A stretch of 53,384 nucleotides of DNA, from contig JAHJRE010000207.1 of NCBI GenBank assembly GCA_018831055.1, positions 1-53,384 on the forward strand, in the 5' to 3' direction. The translations under genes were made by a program, and so were the position numbers. The notes under the pieces were generated by a model that saw only the letters and a list, made by a program, of their open reading frames with translations, ran no database searches and had not been told where the DNA came from. The DNA is from Bacteroidota bacterium (lineage in GTDB: Bacteria > Bacteroidota > Bacteroidia > Bacteroidales > B18-G4). Positions 42,535-50,684 of this stretch are shown here, piece by piece (the first letter of the stretch is position 1; each line of letters starts with the position of its first letter).

Positions 42535-42966
42535 ATGTTACCGGTAGTAAAATGGTACAATTCGTTACCAAAGACTGTTGATGAGTTTTTCGGCAGGGAC
42601 TTCATGTCTGATATTTTGGGAGAAAAGACCGGTATCAGCGTTCCCGTCGTTAACATCAAGGAAGGGAAAGACGACTTCAAGATTGAAGTAGTCGCTCCCG
42701 GCCTTGAAAAAAAGGATTTCCAGATTGACCTTGATCAGAATGTGCTGACCATACGTTCACAGAAAGAAGAAAATCTGGAAGAAAAAGACAGCACATACAT
42801 GAGAAGGGAATTTAGCTACAGCAGCTTCAGCAGGTCTTTCACCCTGCCTGAGATGGTTAAGGCAGAAGACATCAAAGCCAGCCATAAGGACGGAGTGCTT
42901 TACATAACCATTCCTAAAAAGGAGGAAGCGAAGCTGAAAGCTCCAAAGCAGATTAAAATTTCCTGA
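42535..42966 (+). CDS. Small heat shock protein (Hsp20/alpha-crystallin)
   Basis: The 143-residue protein contains the alpha-crystallin domain (about 36-130): VNIKEGKDDFKIEVVAPGL, KEENLEEKDSTYMRREFSYSS-type strands, then ASHKDGVLYITIPK with the conserved DGVL. It is an ATP-independent chaperone that binds unfolding proteins. The gene is monocistronic, with an unusual strong Shine-Dalgarno, two repeated boxes upstream and a strong terminator. It is not obviously related to the pigment operon. Confidence 0.96.
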   Translation: MLPVVKWYNSLPKTVDEFFGRDFMSDILGEKTGISVPVVNIKEGKDDFKIEVVAPGLEKKDFQIDLDQNVLTIRSQKEENLEEKDSTYMRREFSYSSFSRSFTLPEMVKAEDIKASHKDGVLYITIPKKEEAKLKAPKQIKIS

Positions 42967-42997
42967 TTTAAAAATTCATAAACACCTAAATTTAATA

Positions 42998-43022
42998 AAG
43001 CCGGCTCGGGTGAGCCGGCTTT
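42998..43022. terminator. Bidirectional Rho-independent terminator
   Basis: AAGCCGGCTC pairs with GAGCCGGCTT around a GGGT loop. It lies between the convergent Hsp20 gene and the T9SS gene and can serve both; only short T or A runs flank it. Confidence 0.82.
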
Positions 43023-43043
43023 CACTTTCCTACAAGACTACTA

Positions 43044-45587
43044 CTAATCGATGCAAACCTTTTTCGTTATGGTTTGACTCTCTGTTTGTATTACCAGGAT
43101 ATATATACCAGATGCCAATGTCATGATTGGAATTCGCACCGCATTACCTGAGATGGATAAAAACTTCGTCAATTGCCCAAAATTATTCAGCAATCTGATG
43201 TTATTGATGCTTTCTTCTGATTGAATATAAATATACTCTTTAGCCGGGTTAGGATAAACCAAAACATTCCCCGCTGGATACATTGTTTCAATACCGGTTC
43301 CTTCAGCAGTAACTTTTACAGTTTCAATTACGTACCAACCATTTGGCCCATCATATGTCCAGCCAATATAAGTATCAGATCCTGTATATTCTGAGAGATC
43401 AATTTCATACCAGTCAAACCCATTCTCCGAAGTTACAATGCTTGCAAGTTCGCTAAATGAAGCTGTATCCGATGGGTCAGGCAAAGTTCCTATCACCATG
43501 GCAGGAAGTGGATCTCCATGGCTCATTCCAGCTTCAATATAAATCTTTTCTGCCATGGCAAGATCAATCTGGGGAGAGATCAGCCAGATATCACCCGTTG
43601 GCTGACCTCTATAAAGAACCATAGATTCCAGTGCCCAGTAAACTTCATTGGAACCGGAATAATAGCTGGTCCAACCGGAAGGAAGAGACCCCGACGTAAA
43701 GTCTTCATATAACAGGAAACTACTTGGATCATTTAAAGTTATGTCTATAACCAGATTTTCATTTGTAACCGTTAAGGTTCCTATTACGACTTCAAGTCCG
43801 GCTTTACTTATCCTGTAATCATAGCTATTTGGATAAGCAACAGGGAAATATGCCTGGCCTGAGGAATTTGTAAAATTCAAGGATTGTGCATCCATTTTCA
43901 CTTCTGCGTTATTTACAGGAATCCCGTTATGGTCGAATACATTGAATGTTATTGAATATGGAATAAACCCTGAAGCCTGCACATCCACCATTTGTGATTG
44001 AATTACCTCTTTGTTGAGATCATCCTGAATAAAAACAATTAAAGAAAGGTCTACTGGTTCTTCCATAAAAGTCTGGTTCATATCGCAAGTTCCTGAAATT
44101 TCAACGGGAACACCTTCAATTATCTCCCCAAGTGTTGTTCCATTTGCATCAGGGATCATTGATAACATGACATTATGAAACTCCGTTTCCCCGTTATTTC
44201 CGTAGTTTCCTATAGTAGTATTTTCTACGATACAAACATGGGCCTTTAATCCCGCACTATAATGGCCTACCGGATTTATTGTTGCCTCATAGCTAACGAT
44301 GTAATTCTGATCTATCGATGCAGTAGCTTCAATGGTTAAAAGGGTAAGCTGTTCCGCATAGGTATCAAAGACTATCTGTGTAAAGCTTGCCCCATCATCC
44401 TGGTCACCATTCCCATAAAAATCAGGGACCCATGCCACTCCGTAGTACTCTTTCCTGACTCCTCCCTGCTCAGTATAATAAGGGTCTCCACCACTCGGCC
44501 AATCCATTTGATATTTTATCAAACTGTATTCACCCGGGTTATTCTCCAATATCTCATCAATGATTGGGTTTACCGAAGCGCACGGCCCACAAGTGGATGC
44601 TGTAAAGACTTCAAATAAAGGTTTCTTTATAACTGCACCTTCCACTACCTCCACAGATTTATATAGGGTATCATTAGAAGGATTTTCATCTCCGGCTAAC
44701 AGTGTTATTACCCTGGCTGAATAGCTCCCTTCAACTGTTATCCACGGATCAAAACTCAAACTGATAGATTCGAGTGGTTCCAGACCGGAAACCCCAGCTA
44801 TTGAGGTATACTGAGGAATTGAATTCTGCAAAACCTCAAAAGCCACATCAAAAGATATCGTTTCGGTTCCATAATTGGATATAACCGCACCTGGGATTAC
44901 AGTATCGCCTGCTGGTATAAATCCCGGTATCATAATAACCGTTGAAGCAGCATCATAGGCATTGGATTCAGATAATAATACATCATCAATATACCAATAA
45001 TCAAGATTATATGAATTACCTGTGAAGGTGAAGCAAAACTGGAAACTCGAGGATCCAACATCATCATTATCAATGAACATGGCAACCGTTTCCGGTCCGG
45101 CATTAGATGAAGGATTTACCATAGACCATGCTTCAGTCCAGGTAGTACCATCGCTTGTTGTTTCAATCAGGATTGAGTAATCACCTCCATAGTGATCAAG
45201 CAAGTGTTTGAATTCAAGTAAAAGTTTTGTCATACCAACTGTAGAAATGATTGGTGTTACAAACTTTGAGTTTCCTTCAAACATAGGGCTCCAGGAAAAC
45301 ACAGCTTCAGGGCTACTTCCTCCGGCATTGCTGGAATTCTCGGCAGACCAATTATCCTGACCATCTCCGACGATTGTCCAACCGGCTGGAGGAAAAGTCC
45401 CCCCTGAAAAATCCTCTTGTAAAAGGAATGTGGATGTCGCTCTGGTTTCATTAGCAAGAGCAGATGATTTAATATGCCCGGCTTCCCTTTTACCCATAAA
45501 AGTATGAGATTCATCCTGAGAATATGATTTCATACCCCCAGATGCCAGGAAAGCAGTAAATAAAACGAAAAATACAATTCTTTTCAT
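43044..45587 (-). CDS. T9SS-secreted protein with Omp28-like and choice-of-anchor J domains
   Basis: The 847-residue protein begins with a signal peptide (1-23). A jellyroll/choice-of-anchor J domain (about 55-205: LLQEDFSGGTFPPAGWTIV, DNWS, LDYWYIDDVLL) is followed by a CARDB-like stretch. A thioredoxin-like Omp28-type region (about 322-535) carries CGPC (Cys333, Cys336). A carboxypeptidase-regulatory-like beta domain and a second anchor J domain (about 630-755: LLYEDFTSGSLPSGWTSYY) come next. The end is a T9SS type A sorting domain (VYPNPAKEYIYI, then LASGIYILVI). It is a surface or extracellular protein of unknown ligand; the CxxC suggests redox or disulfide chemistry. Confidence 0.92.
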   Translation of the reverse strand: MKRIVFFVLFTAFLASGGMKSYSQDESHTFMGKREAGHIKSSALANETRATSTFLLQEDFSGGTFPPAGWTIVGDGQDNWSAENSSNAGGSSPEAVFSWSPMFEGNSKFVTPIISTVGMTKLLLEFKHLLDHYGGDYSILIETTSDGTTWTEAWSMVNPSSNAGPETVAMFIDNDDVGSSSFQFCFTFTGNSYNLDYWYIDDVLLSESNAYDAASTVIMIPGFIPAGDTVIPGAVISNYGTETISFDVAFEVLQNSIPQYTSIAGVSGLEPLESISLSFDPWITVEGSYSARVITLLAGDENPSNDTLYKSVEVVEGAVIKKPLFEVFTASTCGPCASVNPIIDEILENNPGEYSLIKYQMDWPSGGDPYYTEQGGVRKEYYGVAWVPDFYGNGDQDDGASFTQIVFDTYAEQLTLLTIEATASIDQNYIVSYEATINPVGHYSAGLKAHVCIVENTTIGNYGNNGETEFHNVMLSMIPDANGTTLGEIIEGVPVEISGTCDMNQTFMEEPVDLSLIVFIQDDLNKEVIQSQMVDVQASGFIPYSITFNVFDHNGIPVNNAEVKMDAQSLNFTNSSGQAYFPVAYPNSYDYRISKAGLEVVIGTLTVTNENLVIDITLNDPSSFLLYEDFTSGSLPSGWTSYYSGSNEVYWALESMVLYRGQPTGDIWLISPQIDLAMAEKIYIEAGMSHGDPLPAMVIGTLPDPSDTASFSELASIVTSENGFDWYEIDLSEYTGSDTYIGWTYDGPNGWYVIETVKVTAEGTGIETMYPAGNVLVYPNPAKEYIYIQSEESINNIRLLNNFGQLTKFLSISGNAVRIPIMTLASGIYILVIQTESQTITKKVCID

Positions 45588-45625
45588 AATGGTTTATTGA
45601 TTTTGGTTAATATAAAGGATTCTCG

Positions 45626-45802
45626 CTATTCCGTGCTTTCAGTCTTCTTCATTCGCTCCTCTAACTGTTTCACAAGTTTTTCAAGTACATGGTTTTGCAA
45701 TTGCTTTCTTTTAATTATGTCCGACAGATCTTCCGGTTTGTCAGTATTAGGTTCGATCCCGTTCCTGGGACTCAGATCTTCATTTCCTGAAATTGATTTC
45801 AC
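45626..45802 (-). CDS. Possible 58-residue coiled-coil protein with GTG start
   Basis: A short frame opens with GTG at 45802 (an in-frame TAA lies two codons upstream) and ends 38 bases before the T9SS gene on the same strand. Its C-terminal half (DLSDIIKRKQLQNHVLEKL, then EERMKK) reads as an amphipathic helix or coiled coil with good coding character. No family is recognised. The missing ATG leaves doubt; it may be a truncated gene. It lies in the 556-base gap 45588-46143. Confidence 0.4.
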   Translation of the reverse strand: MKSISGNEDLSPRNGIEPNTDKPEDLSDIIKRKQLQNHVLEKLVKQLEERMKKTESTE

Positions 45803-45919
45803 TTGCTGTTAATTGTATGAACTCTATCATGGCAAACTTATAGAACCCTTAAAAAGAATGCTATTTTTCAACCTAACAATAACCTGATACAATTAAAAAA
45901 ACACCTCTACTTCACCTGA

Positions 45920-46147
45920 GCAATCGCGATCGGATTTCAGCAGAAAGCTGAAAATGATGTCTTTAAGAAAAACGTTTACCCCAAATTGGGAAATAGGATC
46001 AAGGAGGACTATTATACTAATTGGATTAATCCCGATTTAGAAACTATTATATTTCATCTTAAGAGTGAAATCCAGAATAATCATGAAATGCTTCCTATCT
46101 CTGAATCGCAAAACATAAGAAGAAATTTAAATGATTGCGTGGATTAA
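45920..46147 (+). pseudogene. Gene remnant without a start codon
   Basis: Reading on the plus strand after a TGA, the frame gives 75 residues of convincing protein-like sequence (QQKAENDVFKKNVYPKLGN, then YYTNWINPDLETIIFHLKSE). No ATG, GTG or TTG start lies near its beginning. A second frame overlaps its first half, so a frameshift may have broken the original gene. The end overlaps the stop of the convergent fusion gene by 4 bases. The family is not recognised. It suggests that a gene was lost here. Confidence 0.4.
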
Positions 46148-49100
46148 AATGATGACAGGTAAGAAATCAGATTAACATCAGAATTTGCCAGGCCCATTTT
46201 CTTCCGGATACGATATCTTGCATTTTCAAGTGTAGTAATCTGTTGACCTGTAAGCCTAGAAATCTCCTTGGTTGTCATATTCAACCTTAAAAAAGCACAA
46301 ATGCGTAGTTCTCCCGGTGTAAGAGTTGGAAATACCGCTGTTAGTCTGGAGTAAAAATCAATGTGTACCTGATTAAACCTTAAGTCGAACTCCTCGAGAA
46401 TTTTATGCTCTGTTGCATTTTGAAACTCTCGTGCGATTCGGCGGATTACCAAACTGGTCTCATCACTTTGTGACTCCTTTTCAATTACCTGCAATTTTTG
46501 AGAAATATCCGAAAGCATTTCATTCTTTCTCATTAAAGAAAGTACATTAGTAGTGAGTTCCTTATTTTTAGATATTATCTCATTCCCCAGTTTCTCCTTT
46601 TCATATAAAGCTTTCTTCGACTTGATCCTGTGCCTTGTAGTAAGCACAATTACCAGAATAATGAGAGTGAAAAAAAGGCTGACAATAGTAATTTTATAAT
46701 TGAAGTCCTTTTGCTGCCTTTTTAGTTTTACTTCCTGCTTTTCCTTCTCCATCTGAAATAACAATTCAAGTTGTGCAATTGTAGCTATACTTTTTTCTAT
46801 TTGCAGGCTGTCATTAGCTTCATATTGCACATTCATGTATTTATAGGCATTTTCCATATCTTTCCCGGAATAATATAGCTCCTGTAGAACTTTAGCAGCT
46901 TCCCTTTTCAGTAAAGTAAGCTTATTCCGGGTTGCAATATTGAAAGCACTTTTAGCAAACCAAATACTTGAATCCTTCTTCCCGGTCAGGTTATAATAAG
47001 ATGAATAGCTTAAATGGGTTTGACATATAAATGGCAAATTGTTTAATTCTGTGAATATTTCGCTTCCTTTTTTTAGATATTCTTTGCTAAGCCCATAATC
47101 ATTTATGTCCATGTATAGCTCAGACAAATTCATGTAATTAACCCCTTCCCATAATCTTTGTCCTATGCTTTTATTAAGATTGACTGCTTCAAGGAGATAT
47201 TTCTCAATATTTTCGATCTGATTCAACCTTCCATAATTGATGGCAATATTGTTAAGGCTACTGGAAATTCCCTCTTTATAATTAATACGGGTAGAAATTG
47301 ATAAAGACTTCTGTTGATACTCCAATGATTTCTCATAATTCCCCTGGTCAAAAAATTGATTCCCAATATTTCGAAGCGCATCTGCGATGCCTTTTTGGTC
47401 ATCTTGTTGAGTATAAAGTCTGAGCGATTCAAATAAATAACCGGAACTCTTTTCATAATCATTCAGATCAAGATATACTTTACCAAGTATCAACAAAGAT
47501 TCTGCAAGAGAAGATTGAAAATCGTTTCTTTCTGAAAGGTTTTTTGCTTTTATAGCAAATTCGACCGACTTTTGAAAATTTGACTTAATGCGGTAAACCT
47601 CTGCCATGCGAAGCATTGAAGATACCAAACCTGCATCATAATTTAACACATCGGAATAATCATAAGCCCTTATTGCATAATCCAAGGCTTTCTCCGGATC
47701 ATTATTAATATATTTATCTGTAAGCTCTATTAAAATTTCAGTCTTTTTAACAGTATCACCTGTAACCTCCAAAACAAGTTCCAGACTATCGATCACAATT
47801 AAGTTCTGACTTAAATGCTTTTTTACAGGAATCACTAACATAAAAACAAAAAAAATGGCAACAAGGATGAATGTTTTATCGCCATTTCCGAGTTTCTTTT
47901 GCGTCCATTCCCATTTTGGAATAAGAATTACCAAGAATAGTCCCGTAAAAAAGAATGCTCCTATCGCCAGCACACTAAAGCGCATACTATGCGTCATGGC
48001 TTCAATAAAACCAAAAGTGAACATACCGGCTGCCATAGCAAGTTTTTCCATTACATCAAAGAAACTAAAAAAAGAAGTATGATCGGTTGTCGAACGAGGT
48101 AGCATTTTCGAATAGGTGGAACGAGCCAGGGATTGCGTACCACCCATTACAATTCCAATGAAAAAAGCTGCAATCATAAATCCTGTCGCATTGGTAATAA
48201 AATAGGAACCTGCACAAATCAATATCCATATCACCAATGTAATAATCAAAGCAGGAAGGTTCCCGATTCGCCCCGATAATCGAGCAAAAAACCATGCACC
48301 GAAGATTCCGACCAGATTGATAACCAAAACTGTCGGGATCAGTATCTCATTTTTCAAGCCGATCTCTTTTACACCGAAGCTGGCAGCCATGAACATCACT
48401 GTCAACAGTCCCATCATGAAAAAGAAATAACCCGGAAGATAGATCCGTATAGCCCTGGATTGCCGGATCTCATGAAAAACTATGCGTAACTCACGATACC
48501 CGTTCAGAAAAGTACTCCCCTTTCTTTCCTTTTTACGGAATGTATATTTGGGAAGCCTTCTGAAAGTGATCTGGGAAAAGCCCAGCCACCAAACAAAGAC
48601 TGAAATAAAGGAAATCCTGGCGGCAAAATCTGAACTTTCTCTTAATCCGAACCATCCGGGATGCATGATCATGATCAGGTTCAGAACCAACAGGATCACT
48701 CCACCAAGGTAACCCATTGAATACCCCTTTGCGCTGATACGGTCATGTTCAGAAGGATCAGCGATCACAGGAAGAAAAGAATTATAGAATACGATACTTC
48801 CAGCATATCCAAGGGTACCCAAACTCAGGAAAATAACACCCAGTTCAAGAGTATCTTTTGTGAAGAAAAATAACATCCCGCAACTAAGGGCTCCCATCCA
48901 GGTGAAGATCTTCATGAACATTTTTCTTCGGCCGGTATAATCTGCAATTGACGACAATAAGGGAGATAAAATAGCAAGCACCAGGTAAGCAGAAGCAATT
49001 GCCCATGAGTACAGAACGGTATTGATCACTTCCAGTCCGAAGAAATCAACAGTAAAACTCCCGTTGTTACTTGTGATCTCGTTGTAATAGGTCACAAATA

Positions 49101-49221
49101 TCGTTGAACCTATAGTAAGCTGGTATACCGAATTGGCCCAGTCATATATGATCCAACCCCGGATGATCTTTTTATCTCCCCTCGGAACTACGGTGGAATG
49201 AACAACGGCAGATTCTTTCAA
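46144..49221 (-). CDS. UMF1-type MFS transporter fused to TPR/TM/LuxR-type regulator
   Basis: The 1025-residue frame joins two proteins. Residues 1-440 are a UMF1-type MFS transporter with about 12 TM segments (RGWIIYDWANSVYQL at 21-35, SSIADYTGRRKM, GGTQSLARSTYSKMLP at 360-375). Residues 448-466 are hydrophobic and look like a signal peptide or 13th TM. Residues 500-800 are TPR repeats, 844-862 another TM, 865-915 coiled coil, and about 966-1021 a LuxR-type HTH (LTPGELRICAFL, MTTKEISRLTGQQITTLENAR). TPR-TM-HTH proteins are common stand-alone regulators in Bacteroidota. The start is TTG, as no in-frame ATG occurs before residue 101. An A8 tract marks the joint. Confidence 0.85.
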   Translation of the reverse strand: MKESAVVHSTVVPRGDKKIIRGWIIYDWANSVYQLTIGSTIFVTYYNEITSNNGSFTVDFFGLEVINTVLYSWAIASAYLVLAILSPLLSSIADYTGRRKMFMKIFTWMGALSCGMLFFFTKDTLELGVIFLSLGTLGYAGSIVFYNSFLPVIADPSEHDRISAKGYSMGYLGGVILLVLNLIMIMHPGWFGLRESSDFAARISFISVFVWWLGFSQITFRRLPKYTFRKKERKGSTFLNGYRELRIVFHEIRQSRAIRIYLPGYFFFMMGLLTVMFMAASFGVKEIGLKNEILIPTVLVINLVGIFGAWFFARLSGRIGNLPALIITLVIWILICAGSYFITNATGFMIAAFFIGIVMGGTQSLARSTYSKMLPRSTTDHTSFFSFFDVMEKLAMAAGMFTFGFIEAMTHSMRFSVLAIGAFFFTGLFLVILIPKWEWTQKKLGNGDKTFILVAIFFVFMLVIPVKKHLSQNLIVIDSLELVLEVTGDTVKKTEILIELTDKYINNDPEKALDYAIRAYDYSDVLNYDAGLVSSMLRMAEVYRIKSNFQKSVEFAIKAKNLSERNDFQSSLAESLLILGKVYLDLNDYEKSSGYLFESLRLYTQQDDQKGIADALRNIGNQFFDQGNYEKSLEYQQKSLSISTRINYKEGISSSLNNIAINYGRLNQIENIEKYLLEAVNLNKSIGQRLWEGVNYMNLSELYMDINDYGLSKEYLKKGSEIFTELNNLPFICQTHLSYSSYYNLTGKKDSSIWFAKSAFNIATRNKLTLLKREAAKVLQELYYSGKDMENAYKYMNVQYEANDSLQIEKSIATIAQLELLFQMEKEKQEVKLKRQQKDFNYKITIVSLFFTLIILVIVLTTRHRIKSKKALYEKEKLGNEIISKNKELTTNVLSLMRKNEMLSDISQKLQVIEKESQSDETSLVIRRIAREFQNATEHKILEEFDLRFNQVHIDFYSRLTAVFPTLTPGELRICAFLRLNMTTKEISRLTGQQITTLENARYRIRKKMGLANSDVNLISYLSSF
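47848..47855. repeat. A8 homopolymer at the fusion joint
   Basis: Eight A on the plus strand (eight T in the coding strand) lie within the codons joining the MFS and TPR parts. An ATG at 47885 in another frame reads MAIKHSSLLPFF, a good signal-peptide start. With one extra T in the tract this frame would run straight into the TPR protein, so the tract length decides whether one or two proteins are made. Confidence 0.7.
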
Positions 49222-49256
49222 TACTTTCCATTTGAAAAGTGAAAATAATAAAAATC

Positions 49257-49388
49257 TTATATCTGTGATTGGCCCTGATTGATATTCAATCCTTCGATCA
49301 GTGCTAAACTGAACTCCTCCTGCTTAAAGACAAAGTGGCCAGAATTCTCATATTTATTGTTATTTTTTTGAAAATTGTAACAATAAAG
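49257..49388 (-). pseudogene. Remnant of an alpha/beta-hydrolase C-terminus
   Basis: The minus-strand frame ending at 49257 gives 43 residues with no start codon. NKYENSGHFVFKQEEFSLAL resembles the C-terminal catalytic-His region of alpha/beta hydrolases (the ENSGHFxFxEEPxxF pattern). The rest of such a gene is missing. It sits directly in front of the TTG-started fusion gene, in the 576-base gap 49222-49797. Confidence 0.4.
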
Positions 49389-49467
49389 TCATGAACATTT
49401 TTTATCGGCTTAGTTTATTATTCAATATTTATGGTGTACTTCTTAAAAATAGATTTTTCTATAATCA

Positions 49468-49638
49468 ATGGATAATACAATGAAACCCGCATGTTTTCCC
49501 AACGCAAACACAATAGTAACAAAATCAACTACATGTGGGTTTCATCATACCGTTGAAAATAATCTTTTAGTTCTTAAATCCATTGAAAATGATTTTCTGA
49601 ACACTTCATCTTTTAGAGATAGGCGGCTAAAACCCTAA
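49468..49638 (+). CDS. Doubtful 56-residue open frame
   Basis: An ATG-started frame of 56 residues (MDNTMKPACFPNANTIVTKS at its start) occupies part of the gap upstream of the beta-barrel gene. It contains both arms of a 14-base inverted repeat within its first half. No family is recognised and no ribosome-binding sequence is visible. It may be a fragment of a mobile element or chance. Confidence 0.2.
   Translation: MDNTMKPACFPNANTIVTKSTTCGFHHTVENNLLVLKSIENDFLNTSSFRDRRLKP
49480..49545. repeat. 14-base inverted repeat
   Basis: ATGAAACCCGCATG at 49480-49493 pairs with CATGTGGGTTTCAT at 49532-49545 with 13 Watson-Crick pairs and one G-U wobble if transcribed, leaving a 38-base loop. It could be the end of a mobile-element relic or an RNA hairpin. 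Confidence 0.5.
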
Positions 49639-49797
49639 AATATTGTTACATTTTTAAAAAATGATACAAAGAATCCATTAAAGTTTGTTACTCATTATTA
49701 GCATTATGCAAAATTCGCAGTTAATATAACATATTTAAGTTATCTGAACTCAAGTAATAAATCGACCTAAAAATCAAAAACCCAAAATTATTCGAAA

Positions 49798-50673
49798 ATG
49801 AAAAGGCTACTATTCATTAATTTGATTCTGCTTAATGCGGCATTTTTGCAGGCTCAGGATACAGGATCTTCTCTTCCTGAAAAGCAACGCAGGTTCCATG
49901 CCGGAATATCCTATTCATTCTTTTCCACTTCACTGGATATTACCAGTTTTTCAGCCCATTCCGTATGGTACGGAAAAGATCTCGGTACTTTTACAGCCGA
50001 TGATGAAGAAATTGACCGGATCAATAATGTAAGATCTGATATCAACCAGCAGAATATGCTGACAATCCAGGTTGGAGCAATTTTACTAGATAAACCGGAA
50101 GGTCACTGGTTCATTGATGCTTCTCTTCTTCTGGGAGTGAGCGCCAACAATACTCAGACAGATCTGAACCAGCCTGAGCTGAATGAAATGACCACAAAAT
50201 CGGGACTTGAAAACCCGGCAGGGGGTGTCTCTATTAATATTCGTTACGATTTAAATCCGCACTGGGGTATTACGGTTGTGCCTGAATTCTATTATTCATG
50301 GGGAGAAACAGATAATATCTCTGACAAAATAAATCCTATGACACACTTTTTTAATAATAATCTCACAGAAGACTTTTCCAATAGCTATGGCAGGATCGGT
50401 CTTTTAGCATCATACTCTGTAAAGCGCTTCACAGTTTCAGCAGGTCCAGGATTCTATTATGCACAAATGAAGAAATCATACAAAATTCAACGTTCCGATC
50501 CTGAAACAGGAAATGAATTCTATGATGAAATAAAATCAACACTGATTTCCAGATCCTTCATTGACGGTTGCCTTAAAGCCGACTGGACATTCATCAACCC
50601 GCTAACTCTTTCTGTGCAGGTTGCTGCAGGAAAAGACCTGATTATTAATACCGGAATAAGATATAACTTTTAA
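49798..50673 (+). CDS. Putative outer-membrane beta-barrel protein
   Basis: The 291-residue protein has a signal peptide (KRLLFINLILLNAAFLQAQ) and alternating beta strands (RFHAGISYSFFS, MLTIQVGAILLD, HWFIDASLLLGVSA). It ends in SVQVAAGKDLIINTGIRYNF with a terminal Phe, as in many outer-membrane barrels. A family name cannot be given. It is followed after 11 bases by the large secreted protein gene on the same strand, so the two are likely one transcript and may work together, for example barrel and secreted partner. Confidence 0.78.
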   Translation: MKRLLFINLILLNAAFLQAQDTGSSLPEKQRRFHAGISYSFFSTSLDITSFSAHSVWYGKDLGTFTADDEEIDRINNVRSDINQQNMLTIQVGAILLDKPEGHWFIDASLLLGVSANNTQTDLNQPELNEMTTKSGLENPAGGVSINIRYDLNPHWGITVVPEFYYSWGETDNISDKINPMTHFFNNNLTEDFSNSYGRIGLLASYSVKRFTVSAGPGFYYAQMKKSYKIQRSDPETGNEFYDEIKSTLISRSFIDGCLKADWTFINPLTLSVQVAAGKDLIINTGIRYNF

Positions 50674-50684
50674 ACTGACAAACC

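Noticed and set aside
49468-49638. Insertion sequence suspected from the 14-base inverted repeat and short frame.
   Set aside because: No transposase motif, no matching terminal repeats at a larger distance and no target duplication could be seen.
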